A stretch of 64,000 nt of DNA from contig NW_019091655.1 in the NCBI RefSeq assembly GCF_001949145.1, positions 31,464-95,463 of the forward strand. The letters are read 5' to 3'. Shown here piece by piece: positions 1-14,400 of the stretch; the stretch's first letter is position 1; every line of letters starts with the position of its first letter. Position numbers and translations under genes: made by a program. The notes under the pieces were generated by a model, which was not told where the DNA came from, made no database searches, and worked only from the letters and a program-made list of their open reading frames with translations. Source of the stretch: Acanthaster planci (taxonomy: Eukaryota > Echinodermata > Asteroidea > Valvatida > Acanthasteridae).

Positions 1-536
1 ATGGCAACCTTTTCCAATAATCTACCTTTTGAATTGTTATGAATCCTTAAAATTGGAAAGAGATGTTAATGTATTGGAATATAGTGAAAACAGGATGCGT
101 TTAGCATTTTCATATCTGAAGACATGGAAGCTTCAATTTGTTTATTACATTGTTTACTACACTATAAATTAGTAAACAAATGCTGTCGTAAATAACTCAT
201 TAATCGTAATCCCAATTTTATTCCAATTTCAAGTCAGGGTGATTCATCAGTTTTTCATTGATATTATGAAGTTTGAACTGTAAAATTTGGGCTCATTACA
301 ACCAATAGAGGAAAAATGTAAATAGCCGCGTTTCCATGGCAACACTATTTGTAAACAACATTCCACACATAGATTTATGTGAACAACATCCACTGTGCAT
401 ACTATTTTGTTGTTTCAAAAAAGAACAGCTGAAAATAAATGAGCAACAGAGATGTTGTCTGTGACTCAATTTGTTTATCATTTTGTTTACTGCTGTAAAC
501 ACACAAAGTGTGGCACAACTTTAACCATGATTTCCA

Positions 537-889
537 TTAACCACTACCAGCCGGGGGTCTCTGAACTCGGACAAAGGAAACAGGACCCTGTAACAAAAGA
601 CCGTACTCCGAACAAAAGACCAGGCTGCTGGGCATGACTGGCATTTTTCACTCTCAAAAGTGGTGATAATCCAGCATTATTTTGAAACCCTACACCAGGG
701 TTTGGGGTATTTAGAGCAAGCGGATTATCACCGGGGACAAAAGCTCTCCACCACCGCAGCCATGAGCCATACAGCACCGCTGCATGCTAATCTGGCCCCT
801 ATTGAAAAGAGGTCAGCAGTGCACTGAGCCAGGTTCGTGAACAAAAGACAGTTGTATAGTACCGCACAATCTGGGCTCAGTTTACAAGG
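537..889 (-). mobile_element. TTAA-flanked MITE, copy 1 (truncated)
   Basis: Begins TTAACCACTACCAGCCGGGG and continues with the 'TCTCTGAACTCGGACAAAGG' stretch shared by the other reverse-oriented copies. Similarity stops at the single N at 890, so about 40 percent of the element is missing. The N probably marks an assembly join. Confidence 0.7.
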
Positions 890-1429
890 NAAAAATCCCA
901 TTTCTGTCCCTACTCCAGGTTACGGTAGATGACTGTGACATCATGCCACGTCATGCTCAATAACTGTGGGGTTGATAATGTGAAGAGGCAGGGTTTTGAA
1001 GTTTTAGGGAAATTATGAGGGGAAACTGTGGGTGTTTTAACACATGACACATGATGGTGGAATCAAATTTGCATGGCTGGTTTATCAGTGAGAAAGTCAC
1101 ATTTTCTTACAATTAACAATTTGAAATTTCCAAAAACAGGGTCAGGGTAGTTCAGACAGCGTTGGCCGTGGTTGCCTTTGGGTTTTTTTTTGGGGGGGGA
1201 ATGACCAGTTTTGCACAGATTAAAATGAGAACAACTTGGGGTCCCCAAATTCACAATCCCCCAACTTTTTACCCTCTGTCATCCATTATGTTCATTGACA
1301 TAACCTAGGTAGGCCTACTTACTGAATAGTAAGCCACTATTCCGTGGGCCTTTCTGGGTCCGTCTTTTTGATGGTTCCATAAACTATGGCATTTGAAAAG
1401 TGCCCTGCAATCGTCAGGTGATCGTACCA

Positions 1430-1945
1430 GAGAAAACCTCCATTTGTGCTTTTTGAAGTAAATCTTCCCCTAAAGACCCTATAATAATAGCTAACCTATA
1501 TGGAACTACCGGGCACGAGTGTATTTTGTAGCGTTTAACCTACATTTTCTATTGGCAAAATATTAGGTTTTTTCTACCATCCTTGCCTCTTCTCCCTCAA
1601 CGATCTGCACACATCTTCATTCTTTGTGGCTGTACGTCAGGTGACAAATCAGGTGCAGCGTATTTGCTTAACAAACGTTTATGTTGCTTTGGATACCCAT
1701 TCCTATAATTTTGACTTCTTATATTAAGATTATGTATAGAGACGTCAGGGAAATCTGTAGTCAGGGAACCACACTATAAAGTAATGCAGATGTGTGCGGA
1801 TTGTCGAGGGATGAGAAGTGAGGATGGTAGAAAAACATCATGTTTTGCCTGGTAGTTCTATATAGGTTAGCTATTATTATGCAGTCTGTAGGTGAAGATT
1901 TGCTTCTAAAAGTGCAAATGGAGGTTTTCATCAGCTCGGTTTGGT
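1430..1945. repeat. Inverted-repeat (fold-back) element
   Basis: Left arm about 1430-1640 and right arm about 1770-1945 are imperfect reverse complements. Matching pairs include 'ACCTCCATTTGTGCTTTT' with 'AAAAGTGCAAATGGAGGT', and 'AATAGCTAACCTATAT' with 'ATATAGGTTAGCTATT'. No reading frame of note lies between the arms. Confidence 0.65.
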
Positions 1946-2391
1946 TGCTACCCGCCATTTTCTGAAACTCCGGATGTCTGCACTGCCCCACACATGAACT
2001 TATGAGATAATTTCCTGCAGCCATGGCAGCCCCAAGATTTGATTTCAGTCTGAGTGACATCAACCTAAAATTCTTATAGTTCTCATACATTACAGATGAG
2101 TAGATGCAGAAGAAATGAGTCTAAGAAAAATTCATTGCATGGATCCTGTAATAAAATGTCTAGTGGCATTTCATGTTTACATGTCCAGGCTAACAGTAAC
2201 AGGTGGGAGAAACATCTAATAAAAGTGAATATCAACACAGACTTTGCCAATTTCAGCTTTATTCTTTGTATTTTGGAAGTCATGTATAATATTTCGGTGT
2301 GACTTAGGTCAGCTGTGTGAACTCAAAGGCCGCCTTTAGAATTACAAAAGTAAACCAACTTCACCTTTCCTGGTTTGTTTTATGTGGACAG

Positions 2392-2446
2392 GTGCAACCA
2401 CGAGTTGTTACAAATCATCAGTGGCCGGTCAGCAGTGAAAGCGCCA
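2392..2446 (+). CDS. NUP188: NUP188 exon a (N-terminal GRSA motif)
   Basis: Encodes CNHELLQIISGRSAVKAP after one base that completes a codon, matching the vertebrate SRELWTILLGRSAL stretch. The acceptor is TGGACAG and the donor GTAAGT. It ends in phase 0, which does not fit the next exon found. Confidence 0.72.
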
Positions 2447-5400
2447 GTAAGTGACATTTTCTTGACTCTGAGTCTTTGTGAAGTCTGGGAACTAGAGTTG
2501 CCACAAGATCTTTATGAGCTGCTAGTAGAGTCACATGTTCTTCAAATACACTGTGGCAGAGACAGTCACTTGTCATAGTTTGTCCTCGTCTACTTCAGTG
2601 GCTATTACCTTCAGTGTTTGTGACCAGAAAGCTGATCTGGCTGTACCAGTGGCTTTTACTTGGGGAATAAAAAGTGTGAGGGGGTGGTTTCAACTGTGAC
2701 GGTGGGGATGATATAGCCTTCAACTTGGTCCACTATTGTCCCTAGGCCAGTGGCGTTCTCTGGGGAAGGGGGCAAGAGGGAAACTAAGAGTTGCCATCTG
2801 GAAGAGGGGGACAGTTACCCCCTTGTCTCCCTTTGCTACTTAGCCAGGTGCTTCGGGGAGGGGGGGGAGGAGGGAAGGAAACAAGAAGGAATGCAAGGGT
2901 TCCTAAGGGAGAGGGGAGCAAATGTTCTCCCCCCCAGCCCCACTAGGAATGCCACTGCCCCAGCCCCATATTACCTTCACCTTGTCCATGTCATATCACA
3001 GTATCGTAGACTAGTCCCCGCCCAACAGTCCAAACCCCAAAGCAGAGACCACCAGCCACACTACTTGTATTCAGTGGTACCTGTGCCACTCTTACCCATA
3101 CAGTTGATAACAGTGGACTGTAGTGGGAATGTCAGTGAACTGGTACGTACAGTACATTGTATAGGCACACTTTAATTTTTATCCATGCCAGAGTTTGTCA
3201 GAGTAAGTTTACGTCAAATCCGTTCACTTGAAGTTCGTTTCTTCATACCATTTCCTAAAATGATAATTTTAGGATGTAAAGATATTGGTTTTGAGCAAAA
3301 CACGTGTGACTGTCCCAAATCCATGTAAATTAATGCACCGAGTCCATGGACTCTACTCGTACAACTTTCTGCACAGCAGCAGATTGTGTCCTTTCAGTAG
3401 AAGCCTAGATACTTCAGGTGGGAAAAACATTGCAAAGAATTTGAGACAGAGCTATAACAAAACAATTGTTGACTGCTGAGATGTGGAACATGACGTTTTA
3501 ACACCCTTGGGCACGTACAGTATAGCACCCTTGGCTTCGTCTCAGGTGCTATGAGTCCCAAGGGTATTAAAATATCCCACACCAGAGCAGTCAATAATTC
3601 CAAAATAAGTATTACAAGTAATTAGTATTAAGTACTATACCCTTCATAGTCTTTACCGTGTTCACTCGTTTCTTTCACCGTTTGATTTGCCCGTGTGACT
3701 GCATAGAATCTTATAGCAGAGGAGCTCTCCGTCCATGAAGCTTTATTGCTGCATGGTCTACAGCACTACAAGCAGCATAGGTAAGGCAGTGGTGAACTTG
3801 TACTCAAATATCTTGGGTTTTTTTTTCTAAATCAAAACAAATTGTTTGGGTTATCTTGGAGTAGTTTGGATATGACAGAACCACACTTGAACTCACACAG
3901 TAATGTTTATTTCATCACAAAACTCTTTGATACTGCATTAAATCTTTGTTCACTTGGAATCACCAAGTCATGGAAGCAATCAGTGCTCTCGCCAGATTTG
4001 TACAATGTCTGTCCTTATTCATTTATTTGGAATTCATTATCTGCTCCAAGCAGGAATGAGAGAGCATGTTTTACACACAGCAATGACAGTCTTTTAGTGG
4101 GAACTAGTTGAGTGAGTGCAGGTTTGTGTGCATGTGACTTGGGATGCCAAGGACGTGTGACCAATTCCTGTTTGAACGCATGGTCTTTATGAGCCTGGTC
4201 GAAAAACACTGCACTAGCCTGTGTCTTCTTCAGCCATGAGGGCGCACTTCAACTTACGGTGGAATAAGTCAACGACCCGTAATGATAGAGAGTTAAGGGC
4301 CATCCCAGGAGGGTTTGTGGTTAAAAACAATTGAGAAATGAACAAATTTGCTTTTTTGTGATCTTGGAATGAAGATCCTGTTGCTTTTTCTCATTGCAGT
4401 AAGGAGTCAGAGACCAAGTTGAAGAATGACAAGAACGTCAGCCGCCTTGAGCTGCAATTCCTTCTACAGCTCAGCCAGTTCCTGGTAAGCAACAATGATC
4501 AATTGCGGCCTTCTGTAGAAATCTGACTGAAATGTGAAGAAAACTATTCTTAATTATTTCGGTCCTACAATACGTGCTCTACAGGACTTTGTTGGCCAAG
4601 CACATCGATTTGTGTGGTTTTGTAATGTCATCGCTATTAGATTTGAAATCAAATCTTTAATTGGCTAGGTGTAGTCCACCTTCCTCGCGGTGCAGTTTGG
4701 CGAGCAATTTAATAAGACGCGGGAACAGTTAGTGTAACCTCGCTCCCCAATACGCGTGTCTGACAGTGCCCAATTACCGACAAGCCCTTTTGTGCACAAC
4801 ATATGGGGCTTGCTACCAAAATTGGACGGAGCACTCTGATTGGCTAAGAATCCCGATAATATGAATATGTATTTCAGGGTCAGTTTAATTGGTCAGTTGA
4901 ACGCTTATTAACAACAACCACAGTCTCGTTCATTGAAGAAGGTGTTTATATTATCCTAAAAAGATGATTTGCCATAAAAGCATTAATTCTCTCACCAGAA
5001 AAAGATAGTTAATAGATTTGTTCTTGAATAGTTATGTATACTTTGTCTCTAAGCATCGTATTAAAAGGGATATTAATGCAAGATATGAAAGAAAGTGGCA
5101 CTAATCAATTGTAAACATCCCTATAAATAAATGGATAAGTCTGTTCCCTAGCGTGAGCTACTATTGGCGCTCTACATGGAAATATATGAATCATGCAGTT
5201 CAGTTGTTGCAAACATGAATATCTATCCAGAATCAGGTTGATCAAGTTGTTAGGCAGGCACAGGGATTGTGGGCCGATGTGTGCCGAAACCCAGTACAGA
5301 ACAGCCCACGAGCAAGGGCAGAATCTGTGTGGCATGCTGGATGGATTGCGGGCAACAGTGAACGGACTCCACACTAATTGTAAAAGGACACAGCGTACGG

Positions 5401-8400
5401 ACGACAAACACGACCGACCAATGACTTGATTTCAAGTCGACATCGCTATCCACTGTGCATGCAGATGCTGTAGATATCTCACTGGCCACCTGTTGATGCA
5501 AAAACACATTGAGAGTCATTGTTTTCCGTCCATAAGAGCAGGCAAATGAACATGCTTTGTCTTGAAGCTTTTATCATAAAGATTCATAACAAAGAGATGA
5601 AAATAGTATGGCTCCTAACCAGCACCCACTGAACAAAGATATTGATAGATGCAAAGAACCGTCAACACAGGGTTGGGTAGAGTGCCAATACAGTGCTCCA
5701 GAGGTCGCAGGTTCAAAAACCATTTTAGTCAATTTTTTGGGTGCAGTCAGTTATTTTGGGGGGGGGGTTTGTTCATAAAATGAACATGTAAGCATTTAGT
5801 CAGTTTTCTTTGTTCGATAAAAAATGTTATCATATTGAGAAAATTTGGGTTCTAGTCGAAATGATTTCCAATGAGTATAACCAGAAAGGGGGGGGTCAGT
5901 TCTTATTCATACATTTAAGGGGGGTAATATATTGCTCGTTAAATGTTCCTAAGTAATTTCATTTGTGGCAGTTCTGATAATGATGCTTTGCCGTGCACTT
6001 GCCCTTTTCTGCCGACGAGGACCGAATTGATTTCACACTTACGTGTACCAAGTGGGTAAGAGTACCCCATGGTAAAATACGCAACACTGTTGTTCCACCT
6101 GCAGGATCTGGATGCAGTGCAGAGCAAGGAACTCTTTGAGGCCTACATCCTGAATGCCTTCAGGGGGACGGGAACGCAGCTGCAGGTGAGCCACACAGCT
6201 GGCAGCCATGGCCATTGGCTCTGTGTCAGAAATGTAGAGGGCGCTGTTTAACGCTTACTTGTGAAGATCAAGTACAGCCCAGCAAGGGGCCCATTGGGAA
6301 CCCATGGCTGCAAGGAACCTGTGCAAATTACTGAGCAAATCTTGTAACAGGATACAGTATTTTTAACAGTGCAATTTATGCAGAATCACAGGATGAGTCT
6401 ATTGACTTGAGGGGAGCGGAAGCGATTATCAGTGACAGCAGTTGTGAACTTTTGACAGGACGATTACAACTTTGTCACAGTTTTTATTGTTTCTTCATTT
6501 CTTGTAGTCGATATTGAAGGACGAACGAAGTGTTCAGGCTTTACTTCAGAAGGTAATGACAGAAATCAACTCTTTATGTGGACATATTCATGTTGGCAAG
6601 AGTCTGTGAGTGAAATTTCCAGTAATTTAGAAATGTATTACAACATGCAAAGTGAGTGGTGAACTTATCAATAGATTGTAATTGTAACAACCTTTTGGGC
6701 CAGAAATGTGTAGTATGTGCCAGCCATTGCTATTAAAAACTTTTGGTTGGTTTTATGTGTCCAAAATTTTACAATTTTTTATGATTGTTTCAGGAACTTT
6801 TAATTGAGTTATTAATTAATCAGTAATTGAGATTCTTTTCATTCTTGAGAAAATTGCTCAGACAATGTCCGACTTTGGTTTTTGGTTATCAATGAATGAT
6901 AAATAATTTAAATTTTATCAATTGTTGATTTTTCAATGATTTGTCAGGGGTAGTTGATTATTGATCGCTCTTTCAGAGATTTAAATTAATAATAAATGGA
7001 CGATCATTGATCATTGGGTGATTTATCATAGGGTATTGGTTTGTGATGATTAGTGATTGATCGCTGTTTCCTAATTGATTGATTGATTATCAATCGATTT
7101 GATAGGTATGGGAGTATTACCACACAGAACGCATGATGCTCCTTCATTGCCTCAAACATCTACTCAGCTTCCACAGAGACACAGAACATCCATTCCAGGT
7201 AACCATGACATTTAGACAGAACTTCTACGCCTTTCAGTATGGGTATTCAGAGGGTACCAAGCCATGATCAAAATTGACAGTTGATGAAACAGGTAGTAGA
7301 TATTTTGGCATTTCAAATGATCTTTTCCATTTTAATTAACCTAACCCTCCGGGTAGTTTGGCCAGAGGCCCTCCCAAACATCATGGCATTGACTTTTGCC
7401 ACAGTTTAGAGCTAGCCATTAGTGTAACAGGATCCGACTGGTCAGCTGTCCCTTAGGGTCCCAAGCCTGCCAGCCACCACAGGATCCAACAACAAATGTA
7501 CTATGAAACAAGCTCACATTGTCCTAGAATAAGGATAGTATCTTGATGGGCCGAAAGTGTGTAATTTGACACCTGCTAGTTTTACTATTTTTATACCACC
7601 GCTTCAAAAAGACTATACCATGCCGTGTCTTTCTGAAAAAGAACTGTACCCGTAGCAACCAAAGAACTATACCCGTAGCAACCAAAGAACTATATCCATA
7701 GCAACGAAAGCATAGGCGTGTATTTTGGTTCATAGCGGACAACATTGGATAATGAATGTATTCAAACGTTACTGTTCTGCTTGGAATTCTTGAATTAAAA
7801 GATGATGAATGTAAATTCCAATTTGGTGTTTCAGTAGTGATTTTTAGCTTAAATTTTGCAGAATCTGTTGGGAGGTGTTATAAAACAAATACTGACTGCT
7901 TTATCTCGCGGTACAGTAAAACTGTCCTCCCTTGGTGATCCATGGAGCATTCTATTTTCCCCCGGCTTTGCCTCGGGGAAATGGAATACTCCATGGATCA
8001 CCTTGGGAGGTTAGTTTTACTATATCACTCAATGCAGTCAATATTTGTATACTGTTGCTTTGACGGCCCAATTCAATAAAACCCCACTTGTTAAATGTCG
8101 TGTCTGGCAACTTTAGTGTTAAACTCATATCAAAACATGGAGTCCGGCCTACTTTGGTGACCAGCATTAGACGGCATTACTGTGGTGGCACCATGTGTGT
8201 GGACTGCGCATTATATGGCTCCTCAACCAAAACAGTGTGAAGTTTTACAAGGCACCCCCTAGTAATGGCGTCTTCAGGGATCGGTCTGCAGATAATGTAA
8301 TATTTTTCTTTCTCTTTGTTAATTGCAGGAACAGTATTTGGAGTGCGTTTTAAAGCTGCAAAAGGGAAAGGTGTGTGATATGTTACTGCAGCAGTATGAG

Positions 8401-11400
8401 ACCAGCTTCAACTCACCGGCGCCCAGCAGGCACAAGAGGGGACCCCTAATGGTTTGTAACAAGTTGAAGCCCAGTGACCTTTGACCTGGATCCAATTTAG
8501 CCGGGAATTTTGCTTGGCAAATACATGCATAGAGCCGGCTATTGTTTATAGCACTGAACTCCACTAAAACATATCCACAAACATGTTTTTACTAAAGATC
8601 ATGAATACATTCCAAGTTTATCAAAGGAAATCATGCTTGTGCATGGCACGTGCACACAGACCGTAGACTTTAACAGGAATTGGTTGTGCGTTCCCTGCCT
8701 TGCCCGCACCAAGCACGCTATAAACACAGGTGCTGGCGTGACATACATAGTGTGGACATCTGCACTAAAGAAGTCCACATAATGTAGGGTATGATGGCAT
8801 CGTGTGGACTCGCACACGTCCACACAATGTTTCCCCCTCTCTGAAAAACAGTTTCAGAGGCATTTTGGGGTCAAGGTTATTGGTGGCAAAATGAACAAGG
8901 AACAGTCCAGGAAATCATCATCATCAAAATCCAGCTCGAAGGAGTTATCCTAGTGGGAGAAAAAGGAGCATTTTCCTCAAGTTTCCTTAACCACTGAAGA
9001 ACAAAGGAATGTCCACACTTTGTACATAAAACAGATATGCATGTTCGCACACGATGAGTTTCCACCAAATGACCATCGTTGCTGTATAAAAGCATGCCAT
9101 CTCTTGTTTGCTCACAGAGCGGATTTGTTCTTTCGTAAAAGATGAAATACATGCGCTGGTTGTGGTTTTGGTCATTGTGTAGTACAAGGCAGTCACATGC
9201 CTGCACACTGTGGTTGATTGAACCTGATATAAAACCTGCTTTCCTACTGGTTCATTCTGATGTTCTTTGCATGATAGCTTTATTGTCATTGGTTGACTTT
9301 ATACATTCTGCTTCCCTATTGGTCCATATGTGTACAGAGTGAGAGGCACAGCATCCGATGGTGTCTCCAGGGTCTTACAGAACAGGTCAGTGAAGTAATG
9401 GGGTTGTTTTTGTATCTATTGTCACAGTTTTTTCACTTAAGAAAATTTCAGCCCTTTGAGTGCAACTTTTTGTCAGTCGGATTTGCTTACGCCCTCCACA
9501 TGGCCTTCATCACGTCACCAGCAAAGAATCCAAATGGACTGAGATAATGATTAGGCTGGTTTGATTACTCAACCCTACAATAAACCTAAGATGTCCAAAG
9601 GCAAACATTCAAGTGATTTAAAAGGCATATTAAGGCAAGAAAGACAGCTGACCGTGATTTCACAAGGCCATGAGGAATAGCTTGCTCAGCTGGGCGGAGA
9701 GACTGGATTTGCCTTCCACAGGCCAATATTGAAAAATTGACAGAGTTTGCTAAGCTGACCATCCATTCCAGTGGGATTAGTATGGCTACACGAAAAACAT
9801 TTGTCTGAATATTTGAATGTCATATGTATCAGAAAATCTATCAATTGCAGGAAGCAAGCACAAGTATAAAACTTTGCAGCTGAGTTTATAGAAAAAGGGT
9901 ACATTCGTTTAGAGATTTATAGAGCTGGTTTAAGTCCTAATCTTGTCAAATTTTTGGTTCACTCATGAATTACAAAAAGAAATCCGTAAAATAATACCCA
10001 GAAAGTTTGTATCCTTTTGCCAAGACTCACTGACGTGCCGTTTGTTTTCCAACACAGTGTGAGCTACTGGAGATAATTCTGTTGTACGTCCGAGACCAGG
10101 ACGATCCATCAGGATATCTTCTTAATTTGGCACAGCTTTTCCAGGTATCGGTGTTTTGTTGAAATATAAGAGACCAATCTCAGTTGAAGATAACTTACTC
10201 TCAGGAAGCCCCTTGCCATGTTGTACTTGAGATCTTTACTGACATCTTTCCAAGATCTTGACAACTCCATAAGTAACGGAATGTCGACAGGGCTGAGATT
10301 TCTCAGGGTTCCTCCTAATTTCAGGATTTTTCAAATAACTTCTTTTAAACTCTGGAAAATCCTTTGTTTATCAGTAAGGCTTTTTATGTATAAAAGTTGA
10401 TAAAGACCACAAGAAATGGATATTTGGGGAACCTTTAGGTAAGCACAAATGTATGCCTTAGACCCTACGTTGCCGTGGGCCCTCAAAATCTTTGGTGATT
10501 ATTTCGTGGAAAGTTTATATTCAGTCTCACCCCGGTCAGATTCAAGTCAAATCCAATATGCATGAAGAAATACTGTCTGTATTACTTTGATTTCAAACGT
10601 GGAAAGCAGTTTCAATTGTTGAACACCAGGAGATAGAGTTAAAAATCAGTATCTGGGAACAGAAAATTGTTCTTAGAGTGATATCAACAACTCACTGAGA
10701 TTTTCACCATTAACCACTTCGCGCCGGGATTAGTTATCAATGTTGATGATGCTGGGCTGGGATAATTATCATGTTTTCTCTCTTCAAAATTCTTCAAAAA
10801 TTCATCATTTCATTTAACGGCCGTTTATACCCACATGAAGTAAACTTTAGGCACTACTTTAGTTTGACAGGTGACCTTCATTGAGGCCCGAGTGTTTCAG
10901 CCAGGCCCACAGCCTTGTAAACAGAGCCCAGATTGTGCAATGTTATATAACTTTCTTTTGTTCATGAACCTGACTCAGTGCACTGCTGACCTCTTTTCAA
11001 TAGGGGCTAGATTAGCGTGCAGCTGTACTGTGTGGCTCAGCGCTGCGATGGTGGAGTGCTTTTGTCCCCGATGGTAATCCGCTCGCTCTCAACACCCCAA
11101 ACCTTGGTATACTGTTTCAAAACAAGGCTACATTATCTCCACTTTTGAGAGTGAAAAATGTTGGTAATGCCCAGCAGCCTGGTCTTTTGTTCGGAGTACG
11201 GTCTTTTATTACAGGGCCCTGTTCCCTTTGTCTGAGTTCAGAGACCCCGGCCATGAATATAGGGCCTATGGCTCCGCTACTGGAGCCCCCGGCAGCAAGT
11301 GGTTAAGAAGGGTTTCAGCTCAAAGTCAAATGTTTGCACTATTAAAGATACTTGAATCGAACAGTAGTTGGAGGGCTCAACATTTTAATCTGGTGTCTTT

Positions 11401-14400
11401 ACAGACTCCACTGACAAATGTCCCGTGGTCCTTTAAATGTTCCACTGTATCCAAAACATTGCCTATCCCAACTCATGCTGAGCACTCGGTTGGCAGGCGT
11501 ACCGCACATCATTGTTGGAATTTGTCAATGTTTTAAGTAGATCCTGTGATATTGACAAACCATCAGGAGGGTTATTCTTTTTTGTGAGCAGCGATATCTT
11601 TTGGTTGTACTTTCCTGTTCGCTTGTCTTTGGTGGTTTTTCAGAATGTTTTCTCTATATTTCAGCACCGTGTGCAGACCTGCCAACTGAATTTCAATGCT
11701 TCGTCAGGTAATCTGCTTTGTACGATGGTTCTGGCTGTAAAATGGTTTTCTCACTTGATTATTGGTTGGCAGGTCTGCCCATAACAGTGTTTATTGTTGG
11801 TATTGTACTTTCCTGTGCCCCTGTCCCCCCTTGGCAGTTTTTCGAAATATCTTTTGTACATCTTAGGAACCTATCACCATGACTGTCAGTGTGGAGAGAT
11901 ACTTGCCAGTCAGTGAAGGAGAATGGTGCTCCTTTCCTGCTCAGAGAGCCAAATGGAGGTCGATGGTGTATGGCATAGTGTCCACCAGGTTTTGGGGGGT
12001 TCATAATAATCCCAAGAATTCCCGTAGATCACCCTCAGAGATCACTCAGGCTTGTTTTGGGGGTGTGTTTTTTTTCTGCCGATGGATGACAGCACAATGA
12101 TTGAGGTGTCCAGTGTTTCCAAGTAGAAAGCTTCAACTTCTTACAGTCTCAAATTCAGCCAGCTGTTCAGTGCTGGAGTTTTTCCTCAACGATTTTGAAA
12201 TTTTTTTTTCAGAAACAAGCTTTTGGGACACGTCAGCCTTACAGATACCTGCTGGATGCGGAGGAGCTGGCCCACCGGTTGACAGCACGCATCAGGTAAG
12301 TGCGCTGTCAGCATCCGATGGGATGTGACCAGAGTCTGGCTGCTTGAAGCTGCTGCTCACTGCGTTAATCCTCAAAGAGCTGAGTTATTGTGGACCATCT
12401 TACAACTGGGGGTGGAAAATTCTCCCCCTCCCTCCCGTAATAAATCAGCCGGCCCATACCCGGATTTTTAAAATCTTCGCATGCATTTGGAGACGGTCCT
12501 TTTTGAATAACTGTGAAGTTTCAGCTTAATCTGACATGTGGTTTTGTTGTTTCCGTCATTTGTTTAAGGCTACGCGCTTGCCAGCCCATGTGTATTGAGC
12601 ACTATGGTGGAAAAAGTATACCTTTTTGCTGACCTGTCTCAGAAAAAAAGGGTACTTTTTGAGAACAGTATGTTCAATTTTCACAAAAGTGTTGTCAAAA
12701 TGGCCACAAAAAGTTATGGGAAAAATTCCTAAAGACTCAGCTTTTGAAAAAAATGCACTGCTTCAATATCAGAAAAACTGTTGGGGGGGTTAAATTCTGG
12801 TCCACTCCCCCTTAGGGTTAATAGGGTCACTGACTCGTGACCTGAGATACCTCGGCTTGTCTTAGGCGAAGGCAGCAGCACTGCATTCAGTATTAGGTGG
12901 TAAGCAAGCCTTCTAAGCTTATGAATGGCAAAAGCTTTGAGAAAAACGGAGCCAGCACTCGGTGCTCGATCGGAGCTATGATGACAACCCGCACATGGCA
13001 CAAGAAGTGACCATTATATCATGCAGTCAAGAATTCAGTTTATCTAAACAATGAGCCTCACAGTCAAGTTTCTTCACAAGGTACGGCTGTCAAACTGTTG
13101 CCCACGGGAATGGTCACTGATCTCTGGAAAATCGTATGGGCACATGGTCCCTTGCTGTTTTCTCTGATTGGACCTTGCAGCGTGAAATAAAAGCCGTGTT
13201 GAGGGTAGCAACATAACGTTGCTCACTCCAGGCGTGTTTCACAGCCTAAACTAGAATATGATTTTGTGTACAAAAGGGCCAAATCAAAAACATGCTCTTC
13301 CCTCTCTTAAAGGTTACAGCCCATCATTTGTAGTTATCAAAAAGTAACTGATGAAATGATTGCTGAAAAGCATACTTGGTTCGAAGATGGCCATAGGACA
13401 TAACTACCTGTGAAATTTTTCTTCCGGCAAGCTGTCATTTTGAAGAAAACAATGAAAGGTCATTTCCAATGATGTGTCCAAAGACGCATTTGAGGAAAGT
13501 TACCACTAGAAGCATTAGCAAGCATTGACGCAACACACGCATGAATGGTTACTGTAATTCATTACTTCAGTGCATGACGTTGCATATCTTCATATGAGTG
13601 AACGTGAAAATGTGTCCCACATGCTGAATCCAGGCGTGTTTCACAACATGACTCGTCAACTTCTCAACTGAAATCAAAATCCGACAAGACTGTTTTTCTC
13701 AGAATATTCAGTATGCATTGAACCGAAACTTCATCAGGTTTGTTCTGACGCTCCCTCCTTTAAATTTCAGTAATTTTGTTGCCTCAAAGAAACGTAATGC
13801 ACAAATGACAGATGATGGACCGTACCTTTAAGCAAAGTATTTCCAAATCATTTGCCTACATGTTTCATTCTCGTTTTTGCTTGTCATTTTTGCCGTAGCT
13901 TTCTGTGTGGTATGCTACTAGTTGAGTCCATGAACCTGGATGCACTGATTGGCCTACCAGATTCGGACAAGTAAGTAACAACCTCCCTTGCCAACTTGCC
14001 ACATTTTTGGACCTCTGCAAGAGCTGGACTGGTACCAAGGTGTACCCTAATTCACTATTCCAGAACTTTACTGCACATTCTTTGTACTTCCATTTTTGAG
14101 GCGCATCATGCCTCATATGAATTAAAAGAAACTGGACTCTACTATCCTAAATCCTACAGAATCCTCCAAAACATTCTGGTGTATTTTAGAAGGTTCTGTG
14201 AGGATTTGGGTAAAACCAGCATGCTTGGAATCAAGCATTCTACCAGAGGTTTCATACTTTTGTTGTATACCGTAGTGCACAAAGCACATTGACTTCAAAC
14301 GGTATTTCTTGCCATGGTTATGGGCATGACAAAATGTAGTTCATCCACCTGTTGGAATGATTCAAGCTTCAATTTGTGTTTGATGTTAATCCCTATGGGC

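Larger units (their letters stand above)
1..2391. other. Sequence upstream of the first NUP188 exon found; no supported gene
   Basis: I see no convincing coding exon. The stretch holds a truncated piggyBac-like MITE (537-889), the single N at 890 and an inverted-repeat element (about 1430-1945). The NUP188 start exon should lie here or further left, but I could not place it. Confidence 0.5.

Noticed and set aside
2021-2070. ATGGCAGCCCCAAG at 2023 in a good start context as NUP188 exon 1
   Set aside because: The available GT donors downstream give a phase that does not join the exon at 2392, and the peptide shows no NUP188 resemblance.
2750-3175. Open frame of 141 codons on the + strand
   Set aside because: Low-complexity GGGAGG-rich sequence, no splice signals in phase with NUP188 and no family resemblance.
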